Counted from the stretch's first letter, positions 25,885-34,788 are shown. The stretch is 64,000 nucleotides of DNA from Paraburkholderia aspalathi (GCF_900116445.1 NZ_FPBH01000001.1:524941-588940), one strand, 5' to 3'. The notes: generated by a model not told the origin, from the letters alone. Numbers and translations are program-made.

Positions 25885-27774
25885 ATGAACAACACACTGA
25901 TTGTGCCGATCGCTGACCGCCCCGACTGGTACCGTGTCGAGGACGATACGGTCGTCACGCGCGATACGGCAGGGAAGACTGTTTCGCTGTTTGGTGACGA
26001 CGCATGGAACGTCCGTGCATACGCGGTTGGGCTGCGCTGGACCCATATCTATTTCAGAGGCCACCTGCCTGACGGCGCGAGCCGTGCCCTTTCAGAGGCG
26101 ACGACGCGTCAGTGGAAGCAGGTCATGTACTTTCTGATGCACGAAGCGACCGATACGGTACCTGCGTCCAGTACGCTTCAAGTTCGTTCAGCATACCTGA
26201 GGGAGTTCACGTTCTTTGCCGCCGTACGTCAGCTAACGCTCTACGAGGGTTTGTGCAACGTCGCCGTTGTTCTGGACTATGCGGCGCGACCCGCGATGGA
26301 GGCGAAGGCCGTGCGCCTTCATTCGATCCTGGTGAAGCTTCACCGTCTGGGCGTCGAGACGACGGGGCTGCGCGTACCATTGGCCCAACTGCACAAGCCG
26401 CTGCTCGAACGCTTCGCGCAACACGCTGGATACTCGCAACACCCTGTCATCCCGACGCGGATCTACCAGCATTTCCTATCAACCTGTGAGCATGACCTCG
26501 GCGTCGCTGAGGGTGTCGCTGACGTGCTGTCGGACCACCTCGCACGACTATACGGCGGCAAGCGTCCCGGCGTGCCTGCGGCGCTGGCAACTGCTGCTGC
26601 GCACTTCGGGTGCAAGGACTCCCCTTACGTCATGCGCGCGCTTGTGGCGTCGATCAGGGCGTTATGTCAGCTTGTCATCCTGTCATTCACCGGCATGCGT
26701 GCGATGGAAGCGGAGAACCTCCCGTACGACTGCCTGAGCGAGACCCGGCTGGATGGCGTGACCCACTACGCCATCGAGGGCATCACGACCAAGCTGTCGG
26801 GCGGTCGTCCCAGGCGCGCATGCTGGGTGACCAGTCCGCTCGCTGCCCGTGCTATCAGGCTCGCGCAACGGCTGTCGGGCGAGGCGCACCGTGCGCACGG
26901 CGCACACGGCTATGCCGAATCGACGGACGGTTCGCACCTGCTGTTCTGCCGGATGGGTCTGAGTCAGAGTTATGGGTACGTGGCAAACCGGGCGGCAAGT
27001 AATGTACATGACGATATCGAAGCCTTTCGTGAGCGCGTCTTCCCGACGATCACGGCCGAGGACATCGCAGAGCTGAAGCGTGTCGACATGCACCGCGCGT
27101 GGGAAGACGAGTCGAAGTATGCGCTTGGGCAGCAGTGGCCGTTCACGCGCCATCAGCTTCGCCGCGCGCTCGCGCTGTACGCGCACCGCAGCGGACTCGT
27201 GACGCTGCCGACGCTCAAGCGTCAACTGCAGCACATCACGCAGGAGATGAGCATGTACTACGCTCGTGGCTCGGCATTCGCGAAGGGCTTCATCGACACC
27301 GACAAGACCCACTTCGCGAAGGAATGGGCCGGGGCACAGGGCCTGTCCGAGTACCTTGCGTACGCCGAGCAGGTTCTGTTCTCTGACGAGCGGCTGTTTG
27401 GCGGGCACGCCGCGTGGACACAAAGCCGTGCCGTGCAGGCCTCGCCTGTGTCGGTCTACTCGCGCGAGCAGACGGTCAGGATGTTCGAGAAGGGCGAGCT
27501 GGCGTACCGCGAGACAGTGCTGGGCGGCTGCGCCAGTGTCGAGCAGTGCAAGTCGACGCCGATCGACTGGATCCGTCTGGATTGCCTTGAATCGAACTGC
27601 CGTAACCTCGTGGTCGTGCCGTCAAAGCTTCAGCGCGTGATCAAGGCGCAGCAGACTACGGTCGAGAAGCTGCGCGCGGTCGATGATGCGAGCGTCGAAT
27701 ACCGTATCGAGGCCCAGACGCTGCAACGACTGCTTGACGCGCAGAAGAAACTGATCAAACCGGAGGCGGCATGA
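25885..27774 (+). CDS. Tyrosine recombinase 3 of the trio
   Basis: A 629-residue recombinase close in length to Tn554 TnpB. Catalytic residues are visible: Arg in FTGMRAMEAENL, Lys in ITTKLSGG, box II RHQLRRAL, and His/Tyr in LQHITQEMSMYYARG. The C-terminal region has a cysteine cluster (GGCASVEQCKS and CLESNC) that suggests a zinc site, as in the second member. It overlaps both neighbours by ATGA. Confidence 0.85.
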   Translation: MNNTLIVPIADRPDWYRVEDDTVVTRDTAGKTVSLFGDDAWNVRAYAVGLRWTHIYFRGHLPDGASRALSEATTRQWKQVMYFLMHEATDTVPASSTLQVRSAYLREFTFFAAVRQLTLYEGLCNVAVVLDYAARPAMEAKAVRLHSILVKLHRLGVETTGLRVPLAQLHKPLLERFAQHAGYSQHPVIPTRIYQHFLSTCEHDLGVAEGVADVLSDHLARLYGGKRPGVPAALATAAAHFGCKDSPYVMRALVASIRALCQLVILSFTGMRAMEAENLPYDCLSETRLDGVTHYAIEGITTKLSGGRPRRACWVTSPLAARAIRLAQRLSGEAHRAHGAHGYAESTDGSHLLFCRMGLSQSYGYVANRAASNVHDDIEAFRERVFPTITAEDIAELKRVDMHRAWEDESKYALGQQWPFTRHQLRRALALYAHRSGLVTLPTLKRQLQHITQEMSMYYARGSAFAKGFIDTDKTHFAKEWAGAQGLSEYLAYAEQVLFSDERLFGGHAAWTQSRAVQASPVSVYSREQTVRMFEKGELAYRETVLGGCASVEQCKSTPIDWIRLDCLESNCRNLVVVPSKLQRVIKAQQTTVEKLRAVDDASVEYRIEAQTLQRLLDAQKKLIKPEAA

Positions 27775-28133
27775 GCGACGCCGTGACCGACTACTACGCG
27801 GCCCTTGAGCGGCTGAAGAAACGCAAAGGTGTGCGTATCAACAATGACACCGTGGCGATCGAGGCGGGCCGCAAGAAGGGCAGCATCAAGAAGTCGCGCG
27901 CGCAGTTCACCGAACTGATCGCAGCGATCGACGCGGCCAGCGCCGTAGCCGAGCGCCCGAAGCTCGAACTGACCGACCGTCTGAACCGCGCGAAGGGTGA
28001 CGCGAAAGATCTGCAGGCACAGCTTGACGAGTCGCTGGCTCGTGAACTCTCACTGCTGCGCCAGGTGTTCAGCCTGCGCAAGGAACTGGACGCACTGCGT
28101 GGCGGTAGCGTCCTGCCCTTGCAGCCGCGCTAG
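27771..28133 (+). CDS. Small TnpC-like coiled-coil protein
   Basis: A 120-residue protein whose first 50 residues look like a small basic DNA-binding domain (NNDTVAIEAGRKKGSIKKS). The rest is a heptad-rich coiled coil (LTDRLNRAKGDAKDLQAQL). Size, position and composition match TnpC of Tn554, which influences orientation and frequency of transposition. Function here is inferred. Confidence 0.65.
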   Translation: MSDAVTDYYAALERLKKRKGVRINNDTVAIEAGRKKGSIKKSRAQFTELIAAIDAASAVAERPKLELTDRLNRAKGDAKDLQAQLDESLARELSLLRQVFSLRKELDALRGGSVLPLQPR

Positions 28134-28509
28134 ATCGGGGGCGGGCGTCTTCGCTTAAAACGGGCGCCTGGGCTGCTTCGTCGGCAACGACTTGATGTTC
28201 GGGAAGGTTCCCGGTACGGCTCACCTCACGTAGTGACGCATCAAATTCCATTGCGGTTCTGTGATGACACCGCTGAACCGGTCAAGGGCGGGCGCAGCCC
28301 GGCGAAGTGAACCCTTGACGCGCGATGGTTTGACACGCTCTAGCATGGTCGGACGTCCGGCTTTATCGGGCTTCCGACCATGCGAAACTTGCGGCGGAAG
28401 ATGGACACTCCGACAGTCGTCGCGTCCACTTTTTTGGCTGATCTGATGGACACTCCGCAGACGGCGGATCCCAGCATCGTCAAGGCTCCGGCTGATGTCC
28501 ATTGTTTTT
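28134..28509. other. Non-coding debris right of the recombinase module
   Basis: No gene is supported. It holds inverted repeats GCATGGTCGGA / TCCGACCATGC (28343-28353 and 28373-28383), TCAAGGG / CCCTTGA around 28294-28320, and a direct repeat GATGGACACTCCG near 28401 and 28446. The right end of the mobile module or of the following IS66 remnant may lie here. Confidence 0.35.
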
Positions 28510-28654
28510 TTCTTGCGCGTAAAGGGAGCAGCGCGCCGTATTCATCGACGGTTTTCGCCAGAGGCAGGCGTTGGAACAGACAGGTGAGGTAGCGATAGGG
28601 ATCAATGCGGTCGGCGCGAAAGGTCTCCACGTAGCGATGTGGCAACAAACGCAT
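28510..28654 (-). pseudogene. IS66 transposase C-terminal fragment
   Basis: About 45 residues including RIDPYRYLTCLFQRLPLAKT match the conserved C-terminal tail of IS66-family TnpC transposases. The rest of the gene is missing. Confidence 0.65.
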
Positions 28655-28716
28655 CTCGATTCCAGGCCGTTTAGCCGAGTAATTTTTAAATAGAGCAGGT
28701 GTTTCGGATGAAGAGG

Positions 28717-28975
28717 TTCTGCCGCTGAACGCGGTGCGGGCGTTCCGTGCAGGTTGCGCGCGAACGCCGTGTGACGCGCACCGCCAGGAGTCCGGGCATC
28801 ACGCAGGGTTCGGTGAGCCGTCATCTCGCCGTGCTGGGAGCGTATCTGGGCGCGAAACTGATTGAGCGGCGCGGCAGGTTCAGTGAACTCACCGAATTTG
28901 GCCGTCTGTTTGGGGAAGCCGCGACAGAGCCGCTGGACACGATTCTCTTTACAGCCCAACGCATGCGACGACGCG
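28717..28975 (+). pseudogene. LysR (GcvA-like) regulator N-terminal fragment, frameshifted
   Basis: LPLNAVRAF in one frame is followed, in another, by ITQGSVSRHLAVLGAYLG and KLIERRGRFSELTEFG, the helix-turn-helix region of GcvA-type regulators. No effector domain follows. Confidence 0.6.
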
Positions 28976-29025
28976 ATGATCGGCCCCGTGGAGCTGGAAT
29001 ACCTGTTTGGCGAGATCAATGCTGA

Positions 29026-29394
29026 GAATATAGATTTCCATGATGAACCTCCATTCAGACGTCTAATTGACGTCCGTCAGTGTCGCCCGAAGGGAGGCGT
29101 CGAGTCCATCTCAGTAAAATCTGGCGGTTTGTTTCTAGAAATCCTTATCGAGCAATGGCTTGAAGAATCGCACTTCAACACGATCAGGTGATATCGCAAA
29201 GCCTTGCTGGACGCGGTTGGGCGGGAGGTGACCGCCAGGTTTCGCACGAAAAGTACGACGACCCCATCAGCGCCTGGCGAGCCCGTCTCGCAGCAACAGG
29301 CACTTCGGGTGGGGCACCTCTGCCAGACGCGCCGTGTCTGATGAAGTCACACGTGGCTCGCCGGACCCTGAAAAGACGGGCGCACACCATTTCA
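29026..29394. other. Gap without recognised genes
   Basis: I see no supported coding region or repeat in this stretch. Confidence 0.3.
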
Positions 29395-29420
29395 ATGCCG
29401 CTAACTGCTGTTAGCGGCAT
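29395..29420. repeat. Perfect 11-bp hairpin before the Phd/VapC module
   Basis: ATGCCGCTAAC / GTTAGCGGCAT with a TGCT loop. It may be a terminator or a mobile-element scar; there is no T-tract. Confidence 0.5.
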
Positions 29421-29471
29421 GGCGGGTAATGGATAAAATAGCGGAAAGCCGCGTTACGCATTGCCTTGAAT

Positions 29472-29485
29472 AAGGGATAACCCTT
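29472..29485. promoter_or_regulatory. Possible operator of the Phd/VapC module
   Basis: The palindrome AAGGG-ATAA-CCCTT lies 26 bases upstream of the antitoxin start, where Phd-type antitoxins usually bind their own promoter. Confidence 0.35.
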
Positions 29486-29511
29486 TACACTTAGCTAACT
29501 GGGAGAGGCGG

Positions 29512-29781
29512 ATGCTCACGGTCAACATGCACGATCCCAAGTCGAAACTCTCGAGCCTGGTCGAGCGGCTCGAGGTCGGTCAGGAAAACGAGGTCATCAT
29601 CGCCCGCAACGGCACGCCGGTCGCCTGGCTGGTGCCGTTTGCCGCGCCCCGGCGCATCGGTGCCGCGCGGCATCTGCTCGCCGGCCTCGCGGTGCCGGCC
29701 AGCGTCGAGGCGTTCAACGCCGGTGACGACGCGGTTGCCGCCGATTTCGAGGCCAGCGCGCAGCAGGGACTGGCGCCGTGA
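29512..29781 (+). CDS. Phd/YefM-family antitoxin
   Basis: An 89-residue antitoxin. The N-terminal fold MHDPKSKLSSLVERLEVGQE plus VIIARNGTPVAWLVP is the Phd DNA-binding and dimerisation domain. The C-terminal part would wrap the toxin. It overlaps the PIN toxin gene by four bases. The antitoxin looks intact although its toxin is frameshifted. Confidence 0.82.
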   Translation: MLTVNMHDPKSKLSSLVERLEVGQENEVIIARNGTPVAWLVPFAAPRRIGAARHLLAGLAVPASVEAFNAGDDAVAADFEASAQQGLAP

Positions 29782-30166
29782 GGGTGCTGCTCGACACACA
29801 CATCGCCCTGTGGGCCGCCGAAGGCGCGTCGCTGCTGTCATCCCAGGCAGCCCGCCTGATCGAGGATCCGTCCAATATGCTGCTGGTCAGCGCCGCAGCG
29901 ATCTGGGAAATCGCCATCAAGCACGCGAAGGGCAACCTGCGCGTGCATCCGCGCGATGCACGCTCGGTGTTCGCCTCGCCGGTTTCGTCGAACTGCCGGT
30001 CACCGGCGACCACACGCAGGCCGTGGCGCTGCTGCCGTCCCACGCGGATCACGCCGATCCCTTCGACCGGCTGATGATCGCCCAGGCGCTGCACGAGGGG
30101 ATGGCGCTGCTGAGCGCCGACCCGAAGGTCTGGCGCTATCACCCGACACTGATGCTGCCCGCCTGA
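29778..30166 (+). pseudogene. VapC-type PIN-domain toxin, frameshifted
   Basis: The first half (MRVLLDTHIALWAAEG..., AAAIWEIAIKHAKGNLRV) and the second half (GFVELPVTGDHTQAVALLP, HADPFDRLMIAQAL) of a PIN ribonuclease lie in different frames. The break is near 29975-29985 and a one-base loss would explain it. The acidic PIN residues (first Asp, WEI Glu, DPFD) are all still encoded. Confidence 0.78.
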
Positions 30167-30208
30167 CGGCCCCGGATCCGCGTCATGGCCAACCGTCCTT
30201 AGCAACTG

Positions 30209-32064
30209 ACCGTGCCGCCGCCGCGCACGTATTCGCGCACCGAGTTTGCGGCGCTACGTGCGTGCAGGGCATCCCCATCGCGAAAATCGCGCGGCTGTAT
30301 TTCGACAGCGACACCACGCCGTATCCCGACGACCCCGAGCAGATCGAGCGGTTCCTGCGCACGATGCGCGACGATCTCGTGCAGCTGGCCGTCTCCATGG
30401 CTCGCCCGTGCTGGCCGCCCACCTGCGCGCCTCGATCGCAAAGCACGGCAGTGCGCGCCTCGCTCGTGCCTCGCTGCAGATGGTCGAGCAGGCAGCCGGA
30501 CTCGCCGTCGCGGCGCCGCTGACCGGCCACGCCCTCGGCCTGTGGTTCCACCCGCTGATCGCGCGCCATTTCACCGTCGCGGGCATCGGCACGCTCGCTG
30601 AGCTGGCGACGTAAGCGACCGCCGCGGCGGCAGCCGGTGGCGATCAGTGCCGCGCATCGGCTTCGGCCGCGCGCGCGTGATCGTCGCGTGGCTGCGACGG
30701 CACGCCGGGACTGGAGGTGACGGTGGCGGCCGACGTCGATGCCGCGGAGCCCCTCGTGGCACCGGGCGATACCGTGGTGATCGGACCGGCCAGCGGGCAG
30801 CCCGTGCCACTCGAGCGTATGGCCCTGCCGCACCCGCTGTCCGGCGCAGACGGGCCCCACCTCGGCGCCGACCGTGCGCCCGTGTTCCCGTACAACCGGG
30901 CCCGCCACGACCTCGACGCGGTGCGGGCGTATCTCGCCGGCTATGCCGGACAGACGGCCACCCAGCGCGCGTATGTGCGCGAGCTCGAGCGGCTGGTGCT
31001 GTGGGCGACGCCGAAGCGCGGCGTGGCGCCGTCGTCGCTGACGGTTGAGGACTGCGAGGCCTACGAGGCCTTTCTGGCGGCGCCGGCGGCCCCCTTTACC
31101 GGCCCGCCGGTGTCGCGCCAATCCGGCCGGTGGCGTCCGTTCGCGCCGGGCGGCCTGTCGGCGGACAGCCAGCGGTACGCGGTCCGTGCGATCCGGGCCG
31201 CGTTCGACTGGCTGGTCGACGTCTGGTATCTGGCCGGCAATCCGTGGCGGGCCGTGAAGGATTCGCGGGCCGTCCGGCGCGCGCAGAAAATGAAGACCGA
31301 TCGCGCGCTGCCGATCGACCTGTGGACACGCGTGCGCGTCCTGCTGGCTGACCGGAGCAATGACCTTGGGCCCCAGGCGGAGCGCTGGCCCGCGGCGCGC
31401 GCGCTGCTGCTGCTGCTGATGGGCGATGCGGGCCTGCGGATCGCCGAGGCTGCGGCGACCCGGCGTCCGGCGCTCGGGTGGCTGCTGGCCGACGTAGAGG
31501 TGCCCGCAACGTGGCTGCCGCAGGTCATCGGCAAGGACGACCGGGAGCGGTTCGTCCCGGTGAGCGAATGGGTGCGTCGCCGCGCAGCAGGCGCACTGGC
31601 GCGATCGCGGACTCGACTTCGGTGCGAACCTCGATGCGCCGGACGCGGACGCCGCGCTGGCCGCGCCGCTCGTCATCCCGGGGACGACCCGGACCCGTAG
31701 GAAGTTCGAACTGGAAGCGGGCAGGGAGGAGGGCCCGGGTGGTGACCCAGGCGCCGCTGGCGGACCGGTATTCCGTGCGCGGCGCAAGGGGACTCACCAG
31801 CAGGGAGATCCGTCAGGTATTGAACACCTGACGGATCTCGACGAGTGCGGGCGCCGGCAACTCGCCCGCACGTCACCGCATGCGCGGCGGCATACGTTCG
31901 ACACGCAGCCGGTTGCCGCCGACGTTCCGTTCGATATCGTGCACCGGATCACGGGGCACGCGTCACTGCAGACCACCACAATCTACGTGACCGCCGAGCA
32001 GAGGCGGATGCGCGCGGTGGTCGCAAAGTATCATGCGCGGCTGACCGGCTCCGGACAGAAATAA
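30209..32064 (+). pseudogene. Large phage-type integrase, several frameshifts
   Basis: Consecutive pieces of one Burkholderia-type integrase lie in changing frames. There is an N-terminal PPPRTYSRTEFAALRA piece, then IARLYFDSDTTPYP...RTMRDDLVQLAV, then SARLARASLQMVEQAA. A long frame from about 30600 to 31590 carries Arg I (GDAGLRIAEAA) and the Lys hairpin. A final frame has RHTFDT and GHASLQTTTIYV. At least three indels disable it. Confidence 0.72.
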
Positions 32065-32457
32065 CCGGCCCGGTGGGTTTTGCCAGGGTCACCCGGCCGG
32101 GGTGCCCTTTCATGATGCGTGAGCCAGTTCGTCAAGGACCCTGACGATGCTCTGCTCATAGGAAGGTATTCCGTATCCTTCGCGCGGGTTATGGTACGGA
32201 AAAGTACAGGCGCAGATTGATCACCTGCTCGTCGATAATGACCAGTACCGTCGAACCCTTACGCGTGGTACGCGGCGCGGAGGACCATCCCGGCAAGTCC
32301 CGTGGCCCTCATCTCCTTGCCCGGGGCCCGGCAAGGCGACGGTTAGCCAAAGTCAAACCGTTTTACCAGGAACACCTGTCCGTCACGAGGTCAAGAACCT
32401 GACCAATGCAGCCGATATCAGGCTCATGCGTTTCACGAAGTGCCCTCATCCGAACGA
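32065..32457. other. Gap without recognised genes
   Basis: Nothing recognisable apart from the promoter at its right edge. Confidence 0.3.
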
Positions 32458-32513
32458 TTGACTTTACAACAGATGCGCCTAGAATGTACATAACATGTCC
32501 ATGTACATAGGAG
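32458..32513 (+). promoter_or_regulatory. Promoter with twin ATGTACAT operator
   Basis: TTGACT (32458-32463), a 16-base spacer and TAGAAT (32480-32485) form a sigma-70 promoter. The palindrome ATGTACAT occurs twice (32484-32491 and 32501-32508) with AACATGTCC between, so it overlaps the -10 box and abuts the AGGAG ribosome-binding site. This is the layout of a ribbon-helix-helix autorepressor. Confidence 0.7.
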
Positions 32514-32520
32514 CAAAGAA

Positions 32521-32796
32521 ATGGCAACTGCAACAGAGCGGATCGTCGTCCAGGTGACGGCGGTTCAGAAGCGGGCGATTGCGAATACCGCGAAGCGCCT
32601 CGGGCTTAACGTAAGCGAGTTGATGCGCCAGGCGGCACAAGGCTTCACACCGTCCGAGGATGAGCAGGATATGCATGCGTTGATCGCGCGCGTGAACGCG
32701 TCCACACGCGAAGCGAACGAAGCGCTGGACGACGCGCTTGCGTTCGTCGCGGAGTCGAACAGACGAATCGCGGCGATGGCGGAAGGCGAGCACTGA
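32521..32796 (+). CDS. Small ribbon-helix-helix-like DNA-binding protein
   Basis: A 91-residue protein. ERIVVQVTAVQKRAIANTA followed by RLGLNVSELMRQAAQ has the strand-helix-helix pattern of RHH proteins such as plasmid MobC or CopG types. The C-terminal half is a predicted coiled coil. First gene of a three-gene operon behind a twin palindrome; probably its autoregulator. No specific family name can be given. Confidence 0.6.
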   Translation: MATATERIVVQVTAVQKRAIANTAKRLGLNVSELMRQAAQGFTPSEDEQDMHALIARVNASTREANEALDDALAFVAESNRRIAAMAEGEH

Positions 32797-32990
32797 TGGG
32801 CGTGACAGACAAGGTGTGGGACGCGCTCACAACCGTTATCAAGATGAACGACAAGGTGGTGTCGCTGGCTGGCACGGTAAAGGATCAGCAGGCCAGGATT
32901 GAGGGCCTGACGGAGCGGGTTATCCGACTCGAAGCAACGTTAGAACTCATGATGCGCGCCGGCGGCGACACGAAAAAACTGCCACGCTGA
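32796..32990 (+). CDS. Small coiled-coil protein, unknown function
   Basis: 64 residues, start overlapping the previous stop (TGATG). Sequence around DQQARIEGLTERVIRLEAT is a clear heptad coiled coil. Not recognised; the tight coupling suggests it is a real gene. Confidence 0.5.
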   Translation: MGVTDKVWDALTTVIKMNDKVVSLAGTVKDQQARIEGLTERVIRLEATLELMMRAGGDTKKLPR

Positions 32991-32999
32991 CAGGAAAAG

Positions 33000-33335
33000 A
33001 TGAAAGCACATAGCAACGCTGAGAAGTTGGTTCGCTGGCTGCGGCAGCATCAGCCTGCCACGGTCGCGCAGATCGCAGCTAACCGCGTGCTGAATTCGCG
33101 AGACGCCTCGGATGCGATCCAGTACGGCTTGCGTCATGGCGTGTTCGAGCGTACGGCGCGGCCAGGCATGCGAGCGAACGAGCGTGTCCAGTACCGCTTG
33201 ACGGGACAACCGTTGCCGGCACGCAAAGCAGCGCCGGCTCCTTCTTTCGATGGATTGCTCGAAGCGTGGGGCATTGCCAGCACGCCGCCGCGCCTGGCAG
33301 CCCCCACTTCCCGGAAGCTGCAGTTAACCGACTAA
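33000..33335 (+). CDS. Small winged-helix-like protein, unknown function
   Basis: 111 residues. The first 70 (EKLVRWLRQHQPATVAQIAA, then DAIQYGLRHGVFER) look like a winged helix that reads a DNA site. The tail is proline/alanine-rich. AGGAAAAG precedes the start; it follows the coiled-coil gene by nine bases. Likely part of a plasmid- or phage-derived regulon. Confidence 0.5.
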   Translation: MKAHSNAEKLVRWLRQHQPATVAQIAANRVLNSRDASDAIQYGLRHGVFERTARPGMRANERVQYRLTGQPLPARKAAPAPSFDGLLEAWGIASTPPRLAAPTSRKLQLTD

Positions 33336-33704
33336 CACTGACTGGAAAGGAGCGATCGACTCGACTGAACCCGGCACCGTTGTCCCTGCCGTTCTGCCAT
33401 CGATTCGGCCCTTTCGATCCCACAGATCAACTTTGGTCCAGTGGTCGTCGTCGAAGTCGAAGTACGCCATACGTATTTCCGGATGCGCCCCGGCTACGAA
33501 CTTCTGTTGACTGTTTAGCACGCTCGCGTGTGCGGTTTGTTCGTTGGCGGGATCCTTGACCGTCTTTATCTCGCTCGAATGTTCCGGGAATTCAGCCTCC
33601 AGCCATTTGTATGCCGTGGTCGATGCCTTCTTCGCGTCATGTTTTTTGCCGCTCGCCAAATCATCGAAATAGATGGTCGACGTGAACAAGGGAGAATGCA
33701 GCAT
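33324..33704 (-). CDS. Hypothetical protein, possibly the 3' part of a broken gene
   Basis: A 126-residue frame with plausible protein composition (YKWLEAEFPEHSSEIKTVKD, AYFDFDDDHWTKVDLWDRKG). No family recognised. The frame upstream (33705-33790) seems to continue a related product after a stop, so this may be a decayed gene. It overlaps the end of the plus-strand winged-helix gene by 12 bases. Confidence 0.35.
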   Translation of the reverse strand: MLHSPLFTSTIYFDDLASGKKHDAKKASTTAYKWLEAEFPEHSSEIKTVKDPANEQTAHASVLNSQQKFVAGAHPEIRMAYFDFDDDHWTKVDLWDRKGRIDGRTAGTTVPGSVESIAPFQSVLVG

Positions 33705-33792
33705 GTGCAGTCGATTCCAAGAAGTAGCGCAGATTCATCTTGGCCTGAATCCGATGCTGACGATGACGTAAGGCCAAGGGTATGGTACGTCG

Positions 33793-33960
33793 TCATCTGC
33801 GACAGGAAACGAATGAAGATTCACATTTTTTCGTCGGCCACTGCATGATGTTCGACAGCAGATACGTAGCATCGCGGGCGTTCGCGAAGGAAGCGCCGTA
33901 ACGCGTTTCCGCCTCCGTGACCATCACATGTTCCCGCTCCGAGTAACTTTCGATGCCCAT
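33793..33960 (-). CDS. Hypothetical short protein
   Basis: 55 residues starting MGIESYSEREHVMVTE, with AGGAAG upstream. The end differs in character, suggesting truncation by frameshift. Not recognised. Confidence 0.3.
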   Translation of the reverse strand: MGIESYSEREHVMVTEAETRYGASFANARDATYLLSNIMQWPTKKCESSFVSCRR

Positions 33961-33975
33961 GGTCTCGTCGTCTTC

Positions 33976-34730
33976 CTACACAAAAATACACAGATCTGTC
34001 TTCGGGAAGTCGAGTCCCAATGCCTCGCGGAAAGCCGCCACGGCCGCAGGTTTATCGGATCCCACATCCTGGATCCGCTGCGTCATCTTCTCGGCGGCTG
34101 AGTACCAGCCGTTCGTGTGGAGGGCGTCACGGTAGGTCTGCGCGACCTGTGACTGCGACAGCGCGACCGGTAGCACCATCCATCCTCTGGGAAGCGTCAG
34201 CTTTAACTGCAGAACGCCGACCGGGACGTTCGTCATTCCAAGAACAGCGGGGAATCTTCCGCCGAAGTCACGCTTCCAATAGTCCCCCACCTCTGGGTAG
34301 GCGGCTATTTCTCGCGGGACAACGTGTGCATGGTCGAAATCGTTGTTTAATTCAGTGATATTGCTGGTCATGCGCGTCGGCATCTGCCCGGGCGGAAAGA
34401 CTCGGTGCGTTCTCTAAGTGACGCCAGCGCACGTGCAGCAATTCGTGATAGACCTGATGAGCGTCGCAGCGAGCGGGATAATAAATCTTCCCGATCTGCT
34501 CGTTGTGGTGCCAATCTGCGGTCGCGAGTTGATCGCCGTTCCCCGTATATGGGCTGGTTTTACCCGGAAAGCACTCCACCCGTGCGCCGGCCGCTGAGAT
34601 CTCCGTGAAGCGCGACAGCACAGGGTCCATTCGGCCCGTCAACCCATCCCCGAGTTGATCGATGTCAATGTTCTTCCTTTGGAGTTTTCCGGCTACGAAC
34701 GATGTACCTTGAAGCGGCTGAGCGACCCCC
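33976..34730 (-). pseudogene. Zinc-metallopeptidase-like gene with HELLH motif, frameshifted
   Basis: One frame (about 34730-34352) reads LQRKNIDIDQLGDG..., ...IYYPARCDAHQVYHELLHV, holding HELLH, a HExxH-like metal-site motif. It stops at 34352, while an overlapping frame continues with SNITELNNDFDHAHVVPREI and ...ALGLDFPKTDLCIFV to 33976. A single-base indel near 34360 best explains the split. No start codon is obvious upstream. Family unknown; an effector-like or phage-like peptidase is possible. Confidence 0.45.
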
Positions 34731-34788
34731 TGAGGCGGCGTCTACCAAAGTCAAGGACGTGCACGCGTTCGCCTTTGGTCGCGACATG

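Larger units (their letters stand above)
21379..25888 (+). pseudogene. Tyrosine recombinase 2 of the trio, split by IS21
   Basis: Bases 21379-22793 and 25423-25888 are the two halves. Removing the IS21 element and one copy of its GATGC target restores a single open frame of 626 residues, reading ...SNGTDAAHKAEM across the join. The first half ends in GHSLATALRSYS, the usual His/Tyr box, but Arg I is replaced (TGINLAQLLAM) and box II reads ARQWR rather than HxxR. Even the intact protein may therefore have been a non-catalytic partner. The second half has a cysteine cluster (CLFCDQY and CRHCV) that could bind zinc. The IS adds a few foreign residues and a stop at 22836. Confidence 0.88.
19934..28133 (+). 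mobile_element. Three-recombinase plus coiled-coil mobile module (Tn554-like layout), disrupted by IS21
   Basis: Four genes in one orientation, each overlapping the next by ATGA: tyrosine recombinases of 482, 626 (reconstructed) and 629 residues, then a 120-residue coiled-coil protein. Tn554 encodes two recombinases and a TnpC of similar size; this unit has three large ones. The outer ends were not identified, so the given limits are only the gene limits. Confidence 0.7.

Noticed and set aside
19934..28133. RIT (recombinase-in-trio) element
   Set aside because: The three recombinases are much larger than RitA/B/C and a fourth coiled-coil gene is coupled to them.
29956..30522. 188-codon plus-strand frame as a real gene
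   Set aside because: It runs through pieces of VapC and the broken integrase in mixed frames.
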